This document shows positions 52,431-60,994 of a stretch of 64,000 nucleotides of DNA, piece by piece. Both the position numbers and the translations under genes were made by a program. This DNA comes from Flavobacterium profundi (lineage in GTDB: Bacteria; Bacteroidota; Bacteroidia; Flavobacteriales; Flavobacteriaceae). Location: NCBI RefSeq assembly GCF_006491645.1, contig NZ_VDCZ01000015.1, forward strand, positions 29,425-93,424. Direction: 5' to 3'. Within the stretch, counting starts at the first letter, position 1; the number at the start of each line of letters is the position of its first letter. Under the pieces are notes generated by a model that worked only from the letters and a program-made list of their open reading frames with translations, was not told the DNA's origin and did not search any database.

Positions 52431-53651
52431 ATGCTTCGTTGGTTAATACCGCTGTTATTAATTTCTTTACTAGAGTTTTATTCTTTTCAGGCTGTAAAAA
52501 CAGTAATAAAGTCAAAATGGGTACTAGGAATTTATCTTTTACTTTCTTTAAGTGTTATCGTATATATAACCTATTTCTTTTTAACTCACGATAGAGGATC
52601 TGGTCAAAATAAGCAATCTTTGTTTACTGTTGGTTTGTTTTTGATTACCTTTTTACCAAAAATTTTTATAACACTCATTCTCTTAGGAGAAGATATTTAT
52701 AGATTGTTGGCGGGCTGTTTGAATTATTTTATTGGAAATAATAATAGCGATTATTTTTTTCCGCAAAGGCGAAAATTTGTCAGTCAAATAGCGCTTAGTA
52801 TTGCTGCAATTCCTTTTGGATCTTTATTGTATGGGATGACAATTGGGAAGTATAATTTTAAAGTTAGAAAGAAGACATTGTATTTTTCCGACTTACCGGA
52901 TTCCTTTGATGGTACAACAATTACACAAATATCTGATATTCATAGTGGAAGCTTCGACGATAAAGAAAAAATTGAATACGCCATTGATTTAATTAATGAG
53001 CAACAATCTGACTTGGTTTTGTTTACGGGAGATATTGTAAATACACATGCGAAAGAAATGGAACCGTGGATTGATACCTTTAAAAAAATTCATAACCCAA
53101 AATTGGGAAAATATTCTGTTTTAGGGAATCATGATTATGGAGAATATTTTGATTGGGATTCTAATGAAGCCAAACAACAAAATTTTGAAGCCATTAAAGA
53201 CTTACATCGTCAAATTAATTTTGATTTATTGTTGAATAGAAATGTAACGATTACCAAAGGAAATGACAGTATAAAATTAGTAGGTGTTGAAAATTGGGGA
53301 AGGCATTTTAAAAAAGCTGGAGATTTGAAATTGGCTTCAAAAGGGTTGAAAAAAGAAGATTTTAAAATTTTAATGAGCCACGATCCAAGTCATTGGGATG
53401 CTGAGGTACAACATCATGAAGACCATTATCATTTAACACTTTCTGGACATACCCATGGGTTTCAATTTGGAATCGAAATTCCAGGTTGGATCAAATGGAG
53501 TCCTGTGCAATATGTATATAAGCAATGGGCTGGATTATATGAAAATGCTGGTAAATATATTTATGTGAATAGAGGTTTTGGATTTCATGCCTATCCAGGT
53601 CGAGTAGGAATAATGCCAGAAATAACTGTAATTGAACTAAAAAAAGGTTAA
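52431..53651 (+). CDS. membrane-anchored metallophosphoesterase
   Basis: A 406-residue protein with three or four N-terminal membrane helices, then a calcineurin-like phosphoesterase domain from about residue 160: TQISDIHSGSF (DxH), VLFTGDIVNTH (GDx), SVLGNHDYG (GNHD), LMSHDPSHWD, LSGHTHGFQFG (GHxH). All metal ligands are present. I choose the ATG at 52431; the frame opens at a TTG at 52413, but that TTG lies in a TTG-N18-TTACTTTG promoter-like sequence (52387-52415). It resembles YkuE-type enzymes; the substrate (lipid or nucleotide) is unknown. Confidence 0.85.
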   Translation: MLRWLIPLLLISLLEFYSFQAVKTVIKSKWVLGIYLLLSLSVIVYITYFFLTHDRGSGQNKQSLFTVGLFLITFLPKIFITLILLGEDIYRLLAGCLNYFIGNNNSDYFFPQRRKFVSQIALSIAAIPFGSLLYGMTIGKYNFKVRKKTLYFSDLPDSFDGTTITQISDIHSGSFDDKEKIEYAIDLINEQQSDLVLFTGDIVNTHAKEMEPWIDTFKKIHNPKLGKYSVLGNHDYGEYFDWDSNEAKQQNFEAIKDLHRQINFDLLLNRNVTITKGNDSIKLVGVENWGRHFKKAGDLKLASKGLKKEDFKILMSHDPSHWDAEVQHHEDHYHLTLSGHTHGFQFGIEIPGWIKWSPVQYVYKQWAGLYENAGKYIYVNRGFGFHAYPGRVGIMPEITVIELKKG

Positions 53652-53715
53652 AATGTGGCTTAATTCAGTAAAAATGCTACATTTGTATATTATTTTTGCT
53701 TAAAAATTTCGATTT

Positions 53716-54012
53716 ATGTCAAAATTTGGTGAACTTATCGATGCACGCGTACCTGTATTGATAGATTTTTTTACAGAATGGAATGAACCTTCTGTCGCTA
53801 TGAATGAAGTAATACGTGATGTTGCTGCTGCTTTAGGAGATAAAGCTAGAGTAATAAAAATTGACGTAGATAAAAATCGTGAACTTGCAGAAGCTTTACG
53901 AGTAAAAGGTTTACCTACCTTGATGATTTATAAAGAGGGTCAAATGGTTTGGAGACAAAGTGGTGAAATGGACGCAAATACTTTAATTGCTCTTGTTCAA
54001 GAGCAAGCTTAA
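53716..54012 (+). CDS. thioredoxin-fold protein without the CxxC active site
   Basis: A 98-residue thioredoxin-like protein. It aligns with thioredoxin along its whole length: PVLIDFFTEWNEPSVAMNEV in the position of WCGPCKMM, then VIKIDVDKN, VKGLPTLMIYKEGQ with the cis-Pro, and the C-terminal helix. Both redox cysteines are replaced (Asn and Ser), and there is no other Cys, so it cannot be a redox enzyme. It may act as a structural or regulatory binding protein. TACATTTG (53678-53685) and TATTTTTG (53691-53698) lie upstream as possible promoters. The stop overlaps the stop of the convergent deacetylase gene. Confidence 0.88.
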   Translation: MSKFGELIDARVPVLIDFFTEWNEPSVAMNEVIRDVAAALGDKARVIKIDVDKNRELAEALRVKGLPTLMIYKEGQMVWRQSGEMDANTLIALVQEQA

Positions 54013-54665
54013 TCGATTGATTCAAACGTATAACCTTTTTCTTTTAATTTTTCTATTGCTTTTGGTAAAGCATATTCTAAGTTTTTTTTAGCTTTTATAC
54101 TGTCGTGAAAAACAATAATACTTCCAGTTGTAGTGTTTTTTAAAACATGGTCTAAACATTTTTCAGGACTGGTGCTTTGATCAAAGTCATAGCTTAAAAC
54201 ATCCCACATTATTATTTTAAATCCTTTTTTTCTAAGTTTATTAGCTTGTTTGTTTTTTATTTTGCCATATGGGGGACGAAATAGAAAAGAAGTATTATAT
54301 TTTTTTTTTAAAATTTTAAATTGATTTTTAATTACTTCGTTACAACGATTTGTATTTGTAAGATATTCTCTTGAATTTGTTTTCCATCCATTAAGGTGAT
54401 TGAAAGTGTGATTGCCAATGCTGTGTCCTTCTTTTATTATACGAAGAAATATATCGGAGTGTTTTGTTATGTTTTCACCAATGCAAAAAAATGTAGCTTT
54501 AATATGCTCCCTTTTTAAAATATCCAAAACCCATTCGGTCACTTCAGGAATAGGTCCGTCATCAAAAGTTAAATAAATTTTTCGTGACGTATTTTTAATT
54601 TTCCAATGGTATTTAGGGAATAAATATTCAAAAAAAAAGGGTGTTTTAATCCAAAATCGATTCAT
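54009..54665 (-). CDS. NodB-type polysaccharide deacetylase
   Basis: A 218-residue deacetylase of the NodB/CE4 superfamily. Motif 1 is YLTFDDGPIPEV (the two Asp), motif 2 HSIGNHTFNHLNGW (metal-binding His), motif 3 FLFRPPYGKI; then IIMWDVLSYDFD and a C-terminal SIIVFHDS. It probably deacetylates peptidoglycan or another N-acetylated glycan. The longer frame up to 54713 would include the terminator of the upstream gene, so the ATG at 54665 is chosen. A signal peptide is not evident. Confidence 0.9.
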   Translation of the reverse strand: MNRFWIKTPFFFEYLFPKYHWKIKNTSRKIYLTFDDGPIPEVTEWVLDILKREHIKATFFCIGENITKHSDIFLRIIKEGHSIGNHTFNHLNGWKTNSREYLTNTNRCNEVIKNQFKILKKKYNTSFLFRPPYGKIKNKQANKLRKKGFKIIMWDVLSYDFDQSTSPEKCLDHVLKNTTTGSIIVFHDSIKAKKNLEYALPKAIEKLKEKGYTFESID

Positions 54666-54678
54666 TTTGTAAATATAA

Positions 54679-54723
54679 AAATAAAAAAGTGAGACCTGTA
54701 AATTAGATCCCACTTTTTTATTT
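54679..54723 (-). terminator. terminator of the DUF2723 gene
   Basis: Arms AAATAAAAAAGTG (54679-54691) and CACTTTTTTATTT (54711-54723) with additional partial pairing inside. It lies 24 bases after the minus-strand DUF2723 stop and just before the deacetylase start. Confidence 0.8.
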
Positions 54724-54746
54724 AGAATGATGAGGTATGTTTTGTG

Positions 54747-57700
54747 TTATTCCATATCCCTATCAAACTCAGGAAACATTTTATTATAATTATTGAATTT
54801 CACTTTTTCTTCATTATAGAACGAGGTATCATTGGCGCGTTTCATAATTTCTAATAAACTTCTATAACGTTCAATATTTGAAATGATAACCATCATGTCA
54901 TCTCTATCCATATTTGCCTTATTTAAGCCTTTATAGTAGGTCAATTCTTCTTGATATTTTGTAATCAGTTTTTTAATAATTTCTCTAGCTTTTTCTTTTT
55001 TTCCAACTTCATAATATCCTTCTGCAAAAGGGTCAACCAAAGTGTAGTATTCAAAATAGTCAATTGGCATTTTTTCCATTGCCAAATCAATTATGTTTTC
55101 AGCCTGATCCATTTTACCTTCGTTAATTAAGGTTTCCATTAAACGGGCTAAATTGGTTCTGTAAGTTATTCCGTTTTTACGCGTTTCTGGATCGTAATAC
55201 ATATTTGAGTTTCCACTATTGCCCCAATCCCATTTACGAATGATATTGTACATCTTGTCAGAGTCAATGAATCCCATTTCTAATGGATTTGGGCCATCGT
55301 TATTCTTTTTGGTTTTAATTGGAACCAATTTAAAGCACATAGCATCTAGTTCTAAATAATCTTTCATCCATAAATAATCATCATCACCAAAACTACCACC
55401 TGTGAAATAAATAGGTCTTTTCCAATTATTTGCATTAATAATATCTAGCATCATTAATCTATTTTTGTACAAAGCATCTCCTTTAATTTTGAATTCGATG
55501 TACGGTACAATTGAATCGTAATATTTTGGAGAAACTACTTTGTTCTTTATAATCGTTTCTTTATCAATTGGTATAATAATTTTATTCGATGGGAAATAAT
55601 TAACAGATTGACCACTTCGTAGTTCGATTTTGGCTCTTTCATCTTCTAAAGATAAGAAACGAATTAAATCTTGTAAGAGCATAGAGTCTTTCGTTTTTTC
55701 AATAAAGAAACTATAATCTCTATTACTACCTTTGTACAAATCACGAGACATGGTTAAAGGAATAGGATCAGATTCATAGGCTTTTCTTCTCATTTGATCA
55801 ATGTACCAATCGGTCATAAATAAACTGGTGTTTACAATTCGAACATCGGTACGATATCCTTCAATTTCTTGTGCATACCATAAAGGGAAAGTGTCATTAT
55901 CGCCTATCGTAAATAAAATGGCATTTTCATCACAAGAATCCAAATACGCTTTTGCATTGGCTAATGCAGTGTATTTGTTTGCGCGAGAATGATCGTCCCA
56001 ATTTTGAGACGCCATAAGTACAGGAGCAGCTAATAATGTTAATCCTAATACCACAGGAACTGTAGCCTTTGGACTAAGATATTTTTTTATTCCATCATAT
56101 AGAGAATAGACTCCAAAAGCAATCCACATTGCGAAAATATAGAATGATCCAACCAAAGCATAATCTCTTTCTCTAGGTTCAAATGGGCGTTCATTTAAAT
56201 ATATTTTAAGTGCTAAACCAGTAAATGAAAATAACACAAGTAATACATAAAAACTTTTAACATCTTTTTTAGCATGATATATCATACCAATTACAGCTAA
56301 AATAAAAGGTAAAAAGAAATAGGTGTTTCTTCCTTTGTTGTTCAACATGTCGGAAGTTAAGTTGTCTTGAGAGCCTAGACGGATAGCATCTAAAGGTTTA
56401 ATACCGCTAATCCAATTTCCGTCTGTATTATCTCCTTTCCATTGATTGTCACTTTGTCTTCCTGTGAAATTCCACATTAAATACCTCCAGTACATGTAAC
56501 CAAATTGGTATTCAAACATGAATTTCATATTGCTAAAGAAACTTGGTTTTTCTACGATCAAATAGTCGCCATAACCTTTTAAGAATTTATCATAATCTTC
56601 ATAATCTAAACGGTGGCTGTTAAATGCACTTCTAAATTCAGCAACAATTTGAATCAATTCTTGTTCGTCAGCATATTCTGGCTTAATTCTGAAATCTAAC
56701 GGTTCTGTAAAAATCATGTAATTTTCACTATGATCACTGCTCCACATTCTAGGCAAAAAAGCTTTGTGGTTGTCGTCTGTATTTTGATTGGCATTTTTAT
56801 AATTATTAGTAATTATATATTTTCCAGATTTATAGTCTCTTTCGTAATTTGGTTTTCCATCTGTATAAGGAGTGTTTTCATCTAATCCAGAATAACTGTC
56901 AGAAAATTGAGGTCCATAAAAAAGATGTTGTTCTCCATATTGTTCCCTATTATAATAGGCTAAAACTTCAGCAGCATCAGAAGGTTTGTTTTCGTTTATT
57001 GGAGGATTTGCATTGGCTCTAATGGGGAGCATTAACCAAGTAGAGAATCCAATTAAAATGAATAAAATCGATAAAATGATGGTATTGTAAAAAACGTGCC
57101 CTTTTACTTTTGTGTAGCGTAAACCAAAATAAAATAATAATAATAATATAATAAAAGCAATTATGGTACCAGAATTAAAAGGAAGCCCTAAGCTGTTTAC
57201 CGCAAAGATTTCTGTTTTTCCAAAAAAGGCTAAAGTATAGGGAAGTAATAATTTAAAAATAAAAAGTAAAATAGCTACTATGACCACATTTGCAACAAGA
57301 AAACTTTTTAAAGTAATATTTTTATATTTCTTGAAAAAATAAAGAAAACCAATAGCAGGTAAAGTTAATAATGCCATAAAGTGAACTCCAAATGATAATC
57401 CTATTACTAAGGATATAATTAGAAGCCATTTATTTCCTTTTGGCTTTTCCATGTCTTGTTCCCATCTCAATCCTAACCAAAATAAGATAGCAATTAAAAA
57501 AGAGGCCATAGCGTATACTTCGGCTTCAACGGCATTGAACCAAAAACTATCTGAAAATGTAAAAGCTAATGAAGCTACAAAAGCACTTCCTAAAATCATA
57601 ATAGCATTTTCGGGAGTTGCATTTTCATCTTTTATAAAAATCCTTCTCATTAAAAGTGTTAGTGACCAAAACATAAACAATATGGTAAAAGCACTTGAAA

Positions 57701-57956
57701 ACACCGACATCATATTCACCATTAAGGCAATTTTTGAGGTGCTAGTAGCAAACATGGCAAAGAAAGCACCTAACATTTGGAATAGTGGAGCTCCTGGAGG
57801 ATGTCCGATTTCAAGATTGGCAGAAGTAGCAATGTATTCACCACAATCCCAAAAACTCATTGTAGGTTCAACAGTTAATGAGAAGGTTACCAAAGCTATT
57901 GCAAAAGTGATCCACCCAATAATCGTATTCCATTTTTTAAAATTAAATGCAGTCAT
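54747..57956 (-). CDS. DUF2723 membrane glycosyltransferase (TMEM260-like)
   Basis: A 1069-residue polytopic membrane protein of the DUF2723 family, related to TMEM260 O-mannosyltransferases. It begins with a helix and SLTVEPTMSFWDCGEYIATS (acidic Asp after the first helix, a GT-C hallmark) and then LEIGHPPGAPLFQMLGAFFA. About 12 helices follow in residues 1-640, and then a soluble C-terminal region of about 400 residues with TPR-like helices. It likely transfers a lipid-linked sugar to exported proteins in the periplasm. It is monocistronic with its own terminator. Confidence 0.88.
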   Translation of the reverse strand: MTAFNFKKWNTIIGWITFAIALVTFSLTVEPTMSFWDCGEYIATSANLEIGHPPGAPLFQMLGAFFAMFATSTSKIALMVNMMSVFSSAFTILFMFWSLTLLMRRIFIKDENATPENAIMILGSAFVASLAFTFSDSFWFNAVEAEVYAMASFLIAILFWLGLRWEQDMEKPKGNKWLLIISLVIGLSFGVHFMALLTLPAIGFLYFFKKYKNITLKSFLVANVVIVAILLFIFKLLLPYTLAFFGKTEIFAVNSLGLPFNSGTIIAFIILLLLFYFGLRYTKVKGHVFYNTIILSILFILIGFSTWLMLPIRANANPPINENKPSDAAEVLAYYNREQYGEQHLFYGPQFSDSYSGLDENTPYTDGKPNYERDYKSGKYIITNNYKNANQNTDDNHKAFLPRMWSSDHSENYMIFTEPLDFRIKPEYADEQELIQIVAEFRSAFNSHRLDYEDYDKFLKGYGDYLIVEKPSFFSNMKFMFEYQFGYMYWRYLMWNFTGRQSDNQWKGDNTDGNWISGIKPLDAIRLGSQDNLTSDMLNNKGRNTYFFLPFILAVIGMIYHAKKDVKSFYVLLVLFSFTGLALKIYLNERPFEPRERDYALVGSFYIFAMWIAFGVYSLYDGIKKYLSPKATVPVVLGLTLLAAPVLMASQNWDDHSRANKYTALANAKAYLDSCDENAILFTIGDNDTFPLWYAQEIEGYRTDVRIVNTSLFMTDWYIDQMRRKAYESDPIPLTMSRDLYKGSNRDYSFFIEKTKDSMLLQDLIRFLSLEDERAKIELRSGQSVNYFPSNKIIIPIDKETIIKNKVVSPKYYDSIVPYIEFKIKGDALYKNRLMMLDIINANNWKRPIYFTGGSFGDDDYLWMKDYLELDAMCFKLVPIKTKKNNDGPNPLEMGFIDSDKMYNIIRKWDWGNSGNSNMYYDPETRKNGITYRTNLARLMETLINEGKMDQAENIIDLAMEKMPIDYFEYYTLVDPFAEGYYEVGKKEKAREIIKKLITKYQEELTYYKGLNKANMDRDDMMVIISNIERYRSLLEIMKRANDTSFYNEEKVKFNNYNKMFPEFDRDME

Positions 57957-58057
57957 AAAAATGTATATTTGTCTTTTTTAATTCGTATTACAAAGAAACT
58001 ACTTTTTTGTTAGCAGAAAAGATTTAAAATAAATTTTAATATTTTTTTTAGAAAAAC

Positions 58058-58087
58058 TTGCAGATTAAAAAATATGTTTTAAATTTG
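58058..58087 (+). promoter_or_regulatory. tRNA-Gln promoter
   Basis: TTG (58058-58060), a 19-base spacer and TAAATTTG (58080-58087) match the Bacteroidota consensus perfectly. The tRNA begins 20 bases downstream. Confidence 0.85.
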
Positions 58088-58106
58088 CACTCGCATTCAG
58101 GAAATA

Positions 58107-58177
58107 TGGCCCATGGTGTAATGGTAACACTCCGGTTTTTGGTACCGTCATTCAAGGTTCGAGTCCTTGTGGGCCAA
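58107..58177 (+). tRNA. tRNA-Gln (anticodon TTG)
   Basis: A complete 71-nucleotide cloverleaf. The acceptor stem is TGGCCCA with TGGGCCA, the D stem GTGT with ACAC, the anticodon loop TTTTGGT with TTG at positions 34-36, and the T stem CAAGG with CCTTG around TTCGAGT. The CCA end is not encoded. In the anticodon stem the outer pair is C with T, a mismatch; the other four pairs are normal. Confidence 0.95.
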
Positions 58178-58178
58178 C

Positions 58179-58210
58179 AAAAAAAGCCTCTCAATTGAGA
58201 GGCTTTTTTT
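58179..58210. terminator. bidirectional terminator between tRNA-Gln and the stress protein
   Basis: A perfect palindrome of 16-base arms (seven A, GCCTCTCAA, TTGAGAGGC, seven T). It ends the tRNA transcript on plus and the convergent minus-strand universal stress protein gene. Confidence 0.92.
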
Positions 58211-58223
58211 ATGTTTTAAAGTT

Positions 58224-59048
58224 TTATATTTTGAAAGTAATTACAGGTCTTTTGGCGTGATTTACAAGGTCTTCGCTGATGCTTCCGTTGAAGAAGTGTG
58301 AAAGTCCTTTTCTTCCATGGGTGCTCATTCCAATAATGTCTGCATCGATACTTTTGGCAAAATGAAGAATTCCTTTTTCCACATTAATGTCGTTATAGAT
58401 GTGTGTTGAAAAGCTGTTGATGTTGAAATGTGAAACAAAATCATCCATGATTTTTTGTGCTACACGAGTTGATTTGAAATTATTTGGGGTATTGATGTTT
58501 ACCAAGTGAATGTGAGAATTAAATTTATTAGCAAAATCCACTACCTTTTCAAACGGACTTTTTATTTCGTCTGAAAAATCGGAAGCAAACACAAAGTCTT
58601 TGGCGCTAAAATCTGTTTCTTCTCTTTTTATAACTAAGACAGGTATTTCGGCATTTCGAACTACTTTTTCAGTATTGGATCCAATGAACATTTCTTGAAA
58701 CCCGCTTGCTCCATGTGAGCCCATAACGATTAAATCTGCATTGTGTGTTTTTTGATTGCCCATGATACCGTCAAATGCAATTTCAAACTGAATTACTTTT
58801 GTGGTTTTAATGCCTTGCAAATAGGGAGCATTCATCAAATTATCTAATTTGGCAATTGCTGCATTTTTAAAAAGCATTAATTCAGGTATTTCGTGTGAAG
58901 AAGTTATAGCGTCATTTCCAGTTGTAGGAAGTTCTAACATGTGAATAAGAATGATTTCACTATCGTCTTTTTTGGCAATTTGAGCAGCAACTTTTAAAGC
59001 GTATTCGGCATGTTTGGAAAAATCTGTGGGTACTAAAATTTTTTTCAT
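58224..59048 (-). CDS. universal stress protein, two UspA domains
   Basis: A 274-residue tandem UspA protein. Domain 1 spans about 1-140 (MKKILVPTDFSKHAEYALKV; SHGASGFQEMFIGSNTEKVV). Domain 2 spans about 150-274 (FVFASDFSDEIKSPFEKVV; GMSTHGRKGLSHFFNGS). Both have the GxxG and G(S/T) nucleotide-binding motif, so ATP binding is likely. It supports survival under stress; the precise role is unknown. It is monocistronic. Confidence 0.92.
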   Translation of the reverse strand: MKKILVPTDFSKHAEYALKVAAQIAKKDDSEIILIHMLELPTTGNDAITSSHEIPELMLFKNAAIAKLDNLMNAPYLQGIKTTKVIQFEIAFDGIMGNQKTHNADLIVMGSHGASGFQEMFIGSNTEKVVRNAEIPVLVIKREETDFSAKDFVFASDFSDEIKSPFEKVVDFANKFNSHIHLVNINTPNNFKSTRVAQKIMDDFVSHFNINSFSTHIYNDINVEKGILHFAKSIDADIIGMSTHGRKGLSHFFNGSISEDLVNHAKRPVITFKI

Positions 59049-59148
59049 AAAAATATAATTTTTTAGTTTGAATTGTAAAAGTTTACATCATAAAGTTACT
59101 GATTATATTCTAATTAAACAATTATTTTAAATTAAAAAAAATATTATG

Positions 59149-59156
59149 TATATTTG
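59149..59156 (+). promoter_or_regulatory. rimP-nusA-infB promoter, -7 element
   Basis: TATATTTG followed by CATCG matches the TAnnTTTG element. No TTG lies at the consensus distance. Transcription would begin near 59162. Confidence 0.6.
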
Positions 59157-59186
59157 CATCGATTATTTATAAAGTAGTTAAATAAT

Positions 59187-59212
59187 GAGGCACGCAACGC
59201 GTGCCTCTTTTT
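59187..59212 (+). promoter_or_regulatory. terminator-like leader hairpin upstream of rimP
   Basis: A perfect 9-bp stem (GAGGCACGC at 59187-59195, GCGTGCCTC at 59199-59207) with an AAC loop and five T (59208-59212), the form of an intrinsic terminator. It lies about 25 bases after the expected transcript start and 8 bases before the rimP ATG, where it could also block the ribosome. Confidence 0.7.
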
Positions 59213-59220
59213 ATAAAAAT

Positions 59221-59688
59221 ATGACATTTAAAGAGGAAGTAAATCAATTGTTGCACGAAGCGCTTGAAGAGCGCCCGTCTCTTTTTTTGATTGATTTAAA
59301 AGTGGATGATGCCTATAAAATTAATATTATTTTAGATGGCGATAAAGGGGTTACGTTGCAAGATTGTATTGATGTAAATCGTGTAATAGATGCTAATTTA
59401 GATGCTGAAAAATATGATTTTAGTATTGAAGTGGCCTCAGCAGGACTTTCAAGTCCACTTAAGTTGGTAAGACAGTATAAAAAGAATATTGGTCGAAACT
59501 TAAAAGTAAAAACAACTTCTTCTGGAGAAATTGAAGCCTTACTTACTGCTGCCGATGATAATGGGATTACATTAGAATGGAAAGCAAGAGAACCAAAAAA
59601 AATAGGAAAAGGGAAAGAAACAGTAGAAAAATCTGTAAATTTGCCTTATTCTGAAATTAAAGAAGCTACAGTAATAGTATTATTTTAA
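59221..59688 (+). CDS. rimP: ribosome maturation factor RimP
   Basis: RimP assists maturation of the 30S subunit. The 155-residue protein begins MTFKEEVNQLLHEALEERPS and shows IILDGDKGVTLQDCIDVNR and FSIEVASAGLSSPL, typical of the family. The start at 59221 lies just after the leader hairpin; the longer frame from 59185 would start inside the hairpin. It leads the conserved rimP-nusA-infB operon and ends 13 bases before nusA. Confidence 0.93.
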   Translation: MTFKEEVNQLLHEALEERPSLFLIDLKVDDAYKINIILDGDKGVTLQDCIDVNRVIDANLDAEKYDFSIEVASAGLSSPLKLVRQYKKNIGRNLKVKTTSSGEIEALLTAADDNGITLEWKAREPKKIGKGKETVEKSVNLPYSEIKEATVIVLF

Positions 59689-59701
59689 ATAAAGAGTTGA
59701 C

Positions 59702-60940
59702 ATGGAAAATATTGCGTTAATAGAGTCGTTTTCAGAATTTAAAGACGATAAGCTCATAGATAGAGTTACCTTAATGGCAATTTTAGAAGATGTGTTTAGA
59801 AATGCATTGAAGAAAAAATACGGTTCAGACGATAATTTTGATATCATTATTAATCCTGATAAGGGTGATATGGAAATTTGGAGAAATAGAACTGTTGTTG
59901 AAAATGGGGAGGTTGAAGATGAAAACTCTGAGATTTCATTAGCAGATGCAAGAAAAATTGAGCCTGATTTTGAAGTAGGTGAAGAAGTATCTGAAGAAGT
60001 GAAATTGTTTCAGTTAGGAAGAAGAGCTATTTTAGCACTTCGTCAAAACTTAATATCAAAGATTCATGAACACGATAATACAAATCTTTATAAGCAATTT
60101 AAAGATTTAGTCGGTGATATTTATACTGCTGAAGTACATCATGTGAGACCAAAAATGGTGGTTTTAATGGATGACGATGGTAATGAAATTGTATTGCCTA
60201 AAGAAAAGCAAATTCCAAATGATTATTTCAAAAAAGGAGATAATGTAAGAGGGATTATAGAAAGTGTAGAATTAAAAGGAAACAAGCCTCAAATTATGAT
60301 GTCAAGAACAGCTCCTGAATTTCTTGAGAAATTATTTGAACAAGAAATACCTGAGGTTTTTGACGGGTTGATTAATGTTAAAAAGGTAGTAAGAATTCCT
60401 GGTGAGAAAGCAAAAGTAGCTGTTGATTCTTATGATGATAGAATTGATCCAGTAGGAGCTTGTGTGGGAATGAAAGGTTCTCGAATTCATGGAATTGTAC
60501 GTGAGTTAGGAAATGAAAATATTGACGTAATTAATTACACCAATAATATTCAATTGTATATAACAAGAGCATTAAGTCCTGCTAAAGTTTCTTCCGTTAA
60601 AATTGATGAAGAAACTAAAAAAGCAGAAGTGTTTTTGAAAGTAGAAGAAGTTTCTAAAGCTATTGGTCGTGGAGGATATAATATCAAATTGGCAAGTTTA
60701 TTAACGGGTTATGAGTTAGATGTTATTAGAGAAGGTGTAGTTGAAGTAGACGATGTTGAGTTAAGAGAGTTTTCGGATGAAATTGATGCTTGGGTAATTG
60801 AAGAATTTGAAAAAATTGGTTTAGATACAGCAAGAAGTGTTTTAGGTCAAGATGTTGAAGATTTAGTGAGAAGAACTGATTTAGAAGAAGAAACAATATT
60901 AGATGTTATTCGAATTTTAAAAGAAGAATTAGAAGATTAA
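59702..60940 (+). CDS. nusA: transcription termination/antitermination factor NusA
   Basis: NusA binds RNA polymerase and nascent RNA to control pausing, termination and antitermination. The 412-residue protein has an N-terminal polymerase-binding domain (about 1-125), an S1 domain (about 130-200, GIIESVELKGNKPQIMMSRT) and two KH domains (about 225-345; VGMKGSRIHGIVREL and IGRGGYNIKLASLL). The C-terminal acidic repeats of E. coli NusA are short or absent, usual for Bacteroidota. It sits between rimP and infB; the leader upstream may be subject to its own action. Confidence 0.95.
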   Translation: MENIALIESFSEFKDDKLIDRVTLMAILEDVFRNALKKKYGSDDNFDIIINPDKGDMEIWRNRTVVENGEVEDENSEISLADARKIEPDFEVGEEVSEEVKLFQLGRRAILALRQNLISKIHEHDNTNLYKQFKDLVGDIYTAEVHHVRPKMVVLMDDDGNEIVLPKEKQIPNDYFKKGDNVRGIIESVELKGNKPQIMMSRTAPEFLEKLFEQEIPEVFDGLINVKKVVRIPGEKAKVAVDSYDDRIDPVGACVGMKGSRIHGIVRELGNENIDVINYTNNIQLYITRALSPAKVSSVKIDEETKKAEVFLKVEEVSKAIGRGGYNIKLASLLTGYELDVIREGVVEVDDVELREFSDEIDAWVIEEFEKIGLDTARSVLGQDVEDLVRRTDLEEETILDVIRILKEELED

Positions 60941-60994
60941 TTCTTAAAAATTGAACAACACACACAAAACAAAAAGAATTAGAAAAAAGATTAT

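Noticed and set aside
54666..54713. Longer N-terminus of the deacetylase
   Set aside because: It would cover the terminator hairpin of the DUF2723 gene.
57451..57981. 176-codon open frame antisense to the DUF2723 gene
   Set aside because: It is opposite conserved transmembrane segments, so its hydrophobicity and openness are a by-product.
59185..59220. Upstream extension of rimP
   Set aside because: It starts in the hairpin. RimP proteins begin with the MTFKEE-like segment at 59221.
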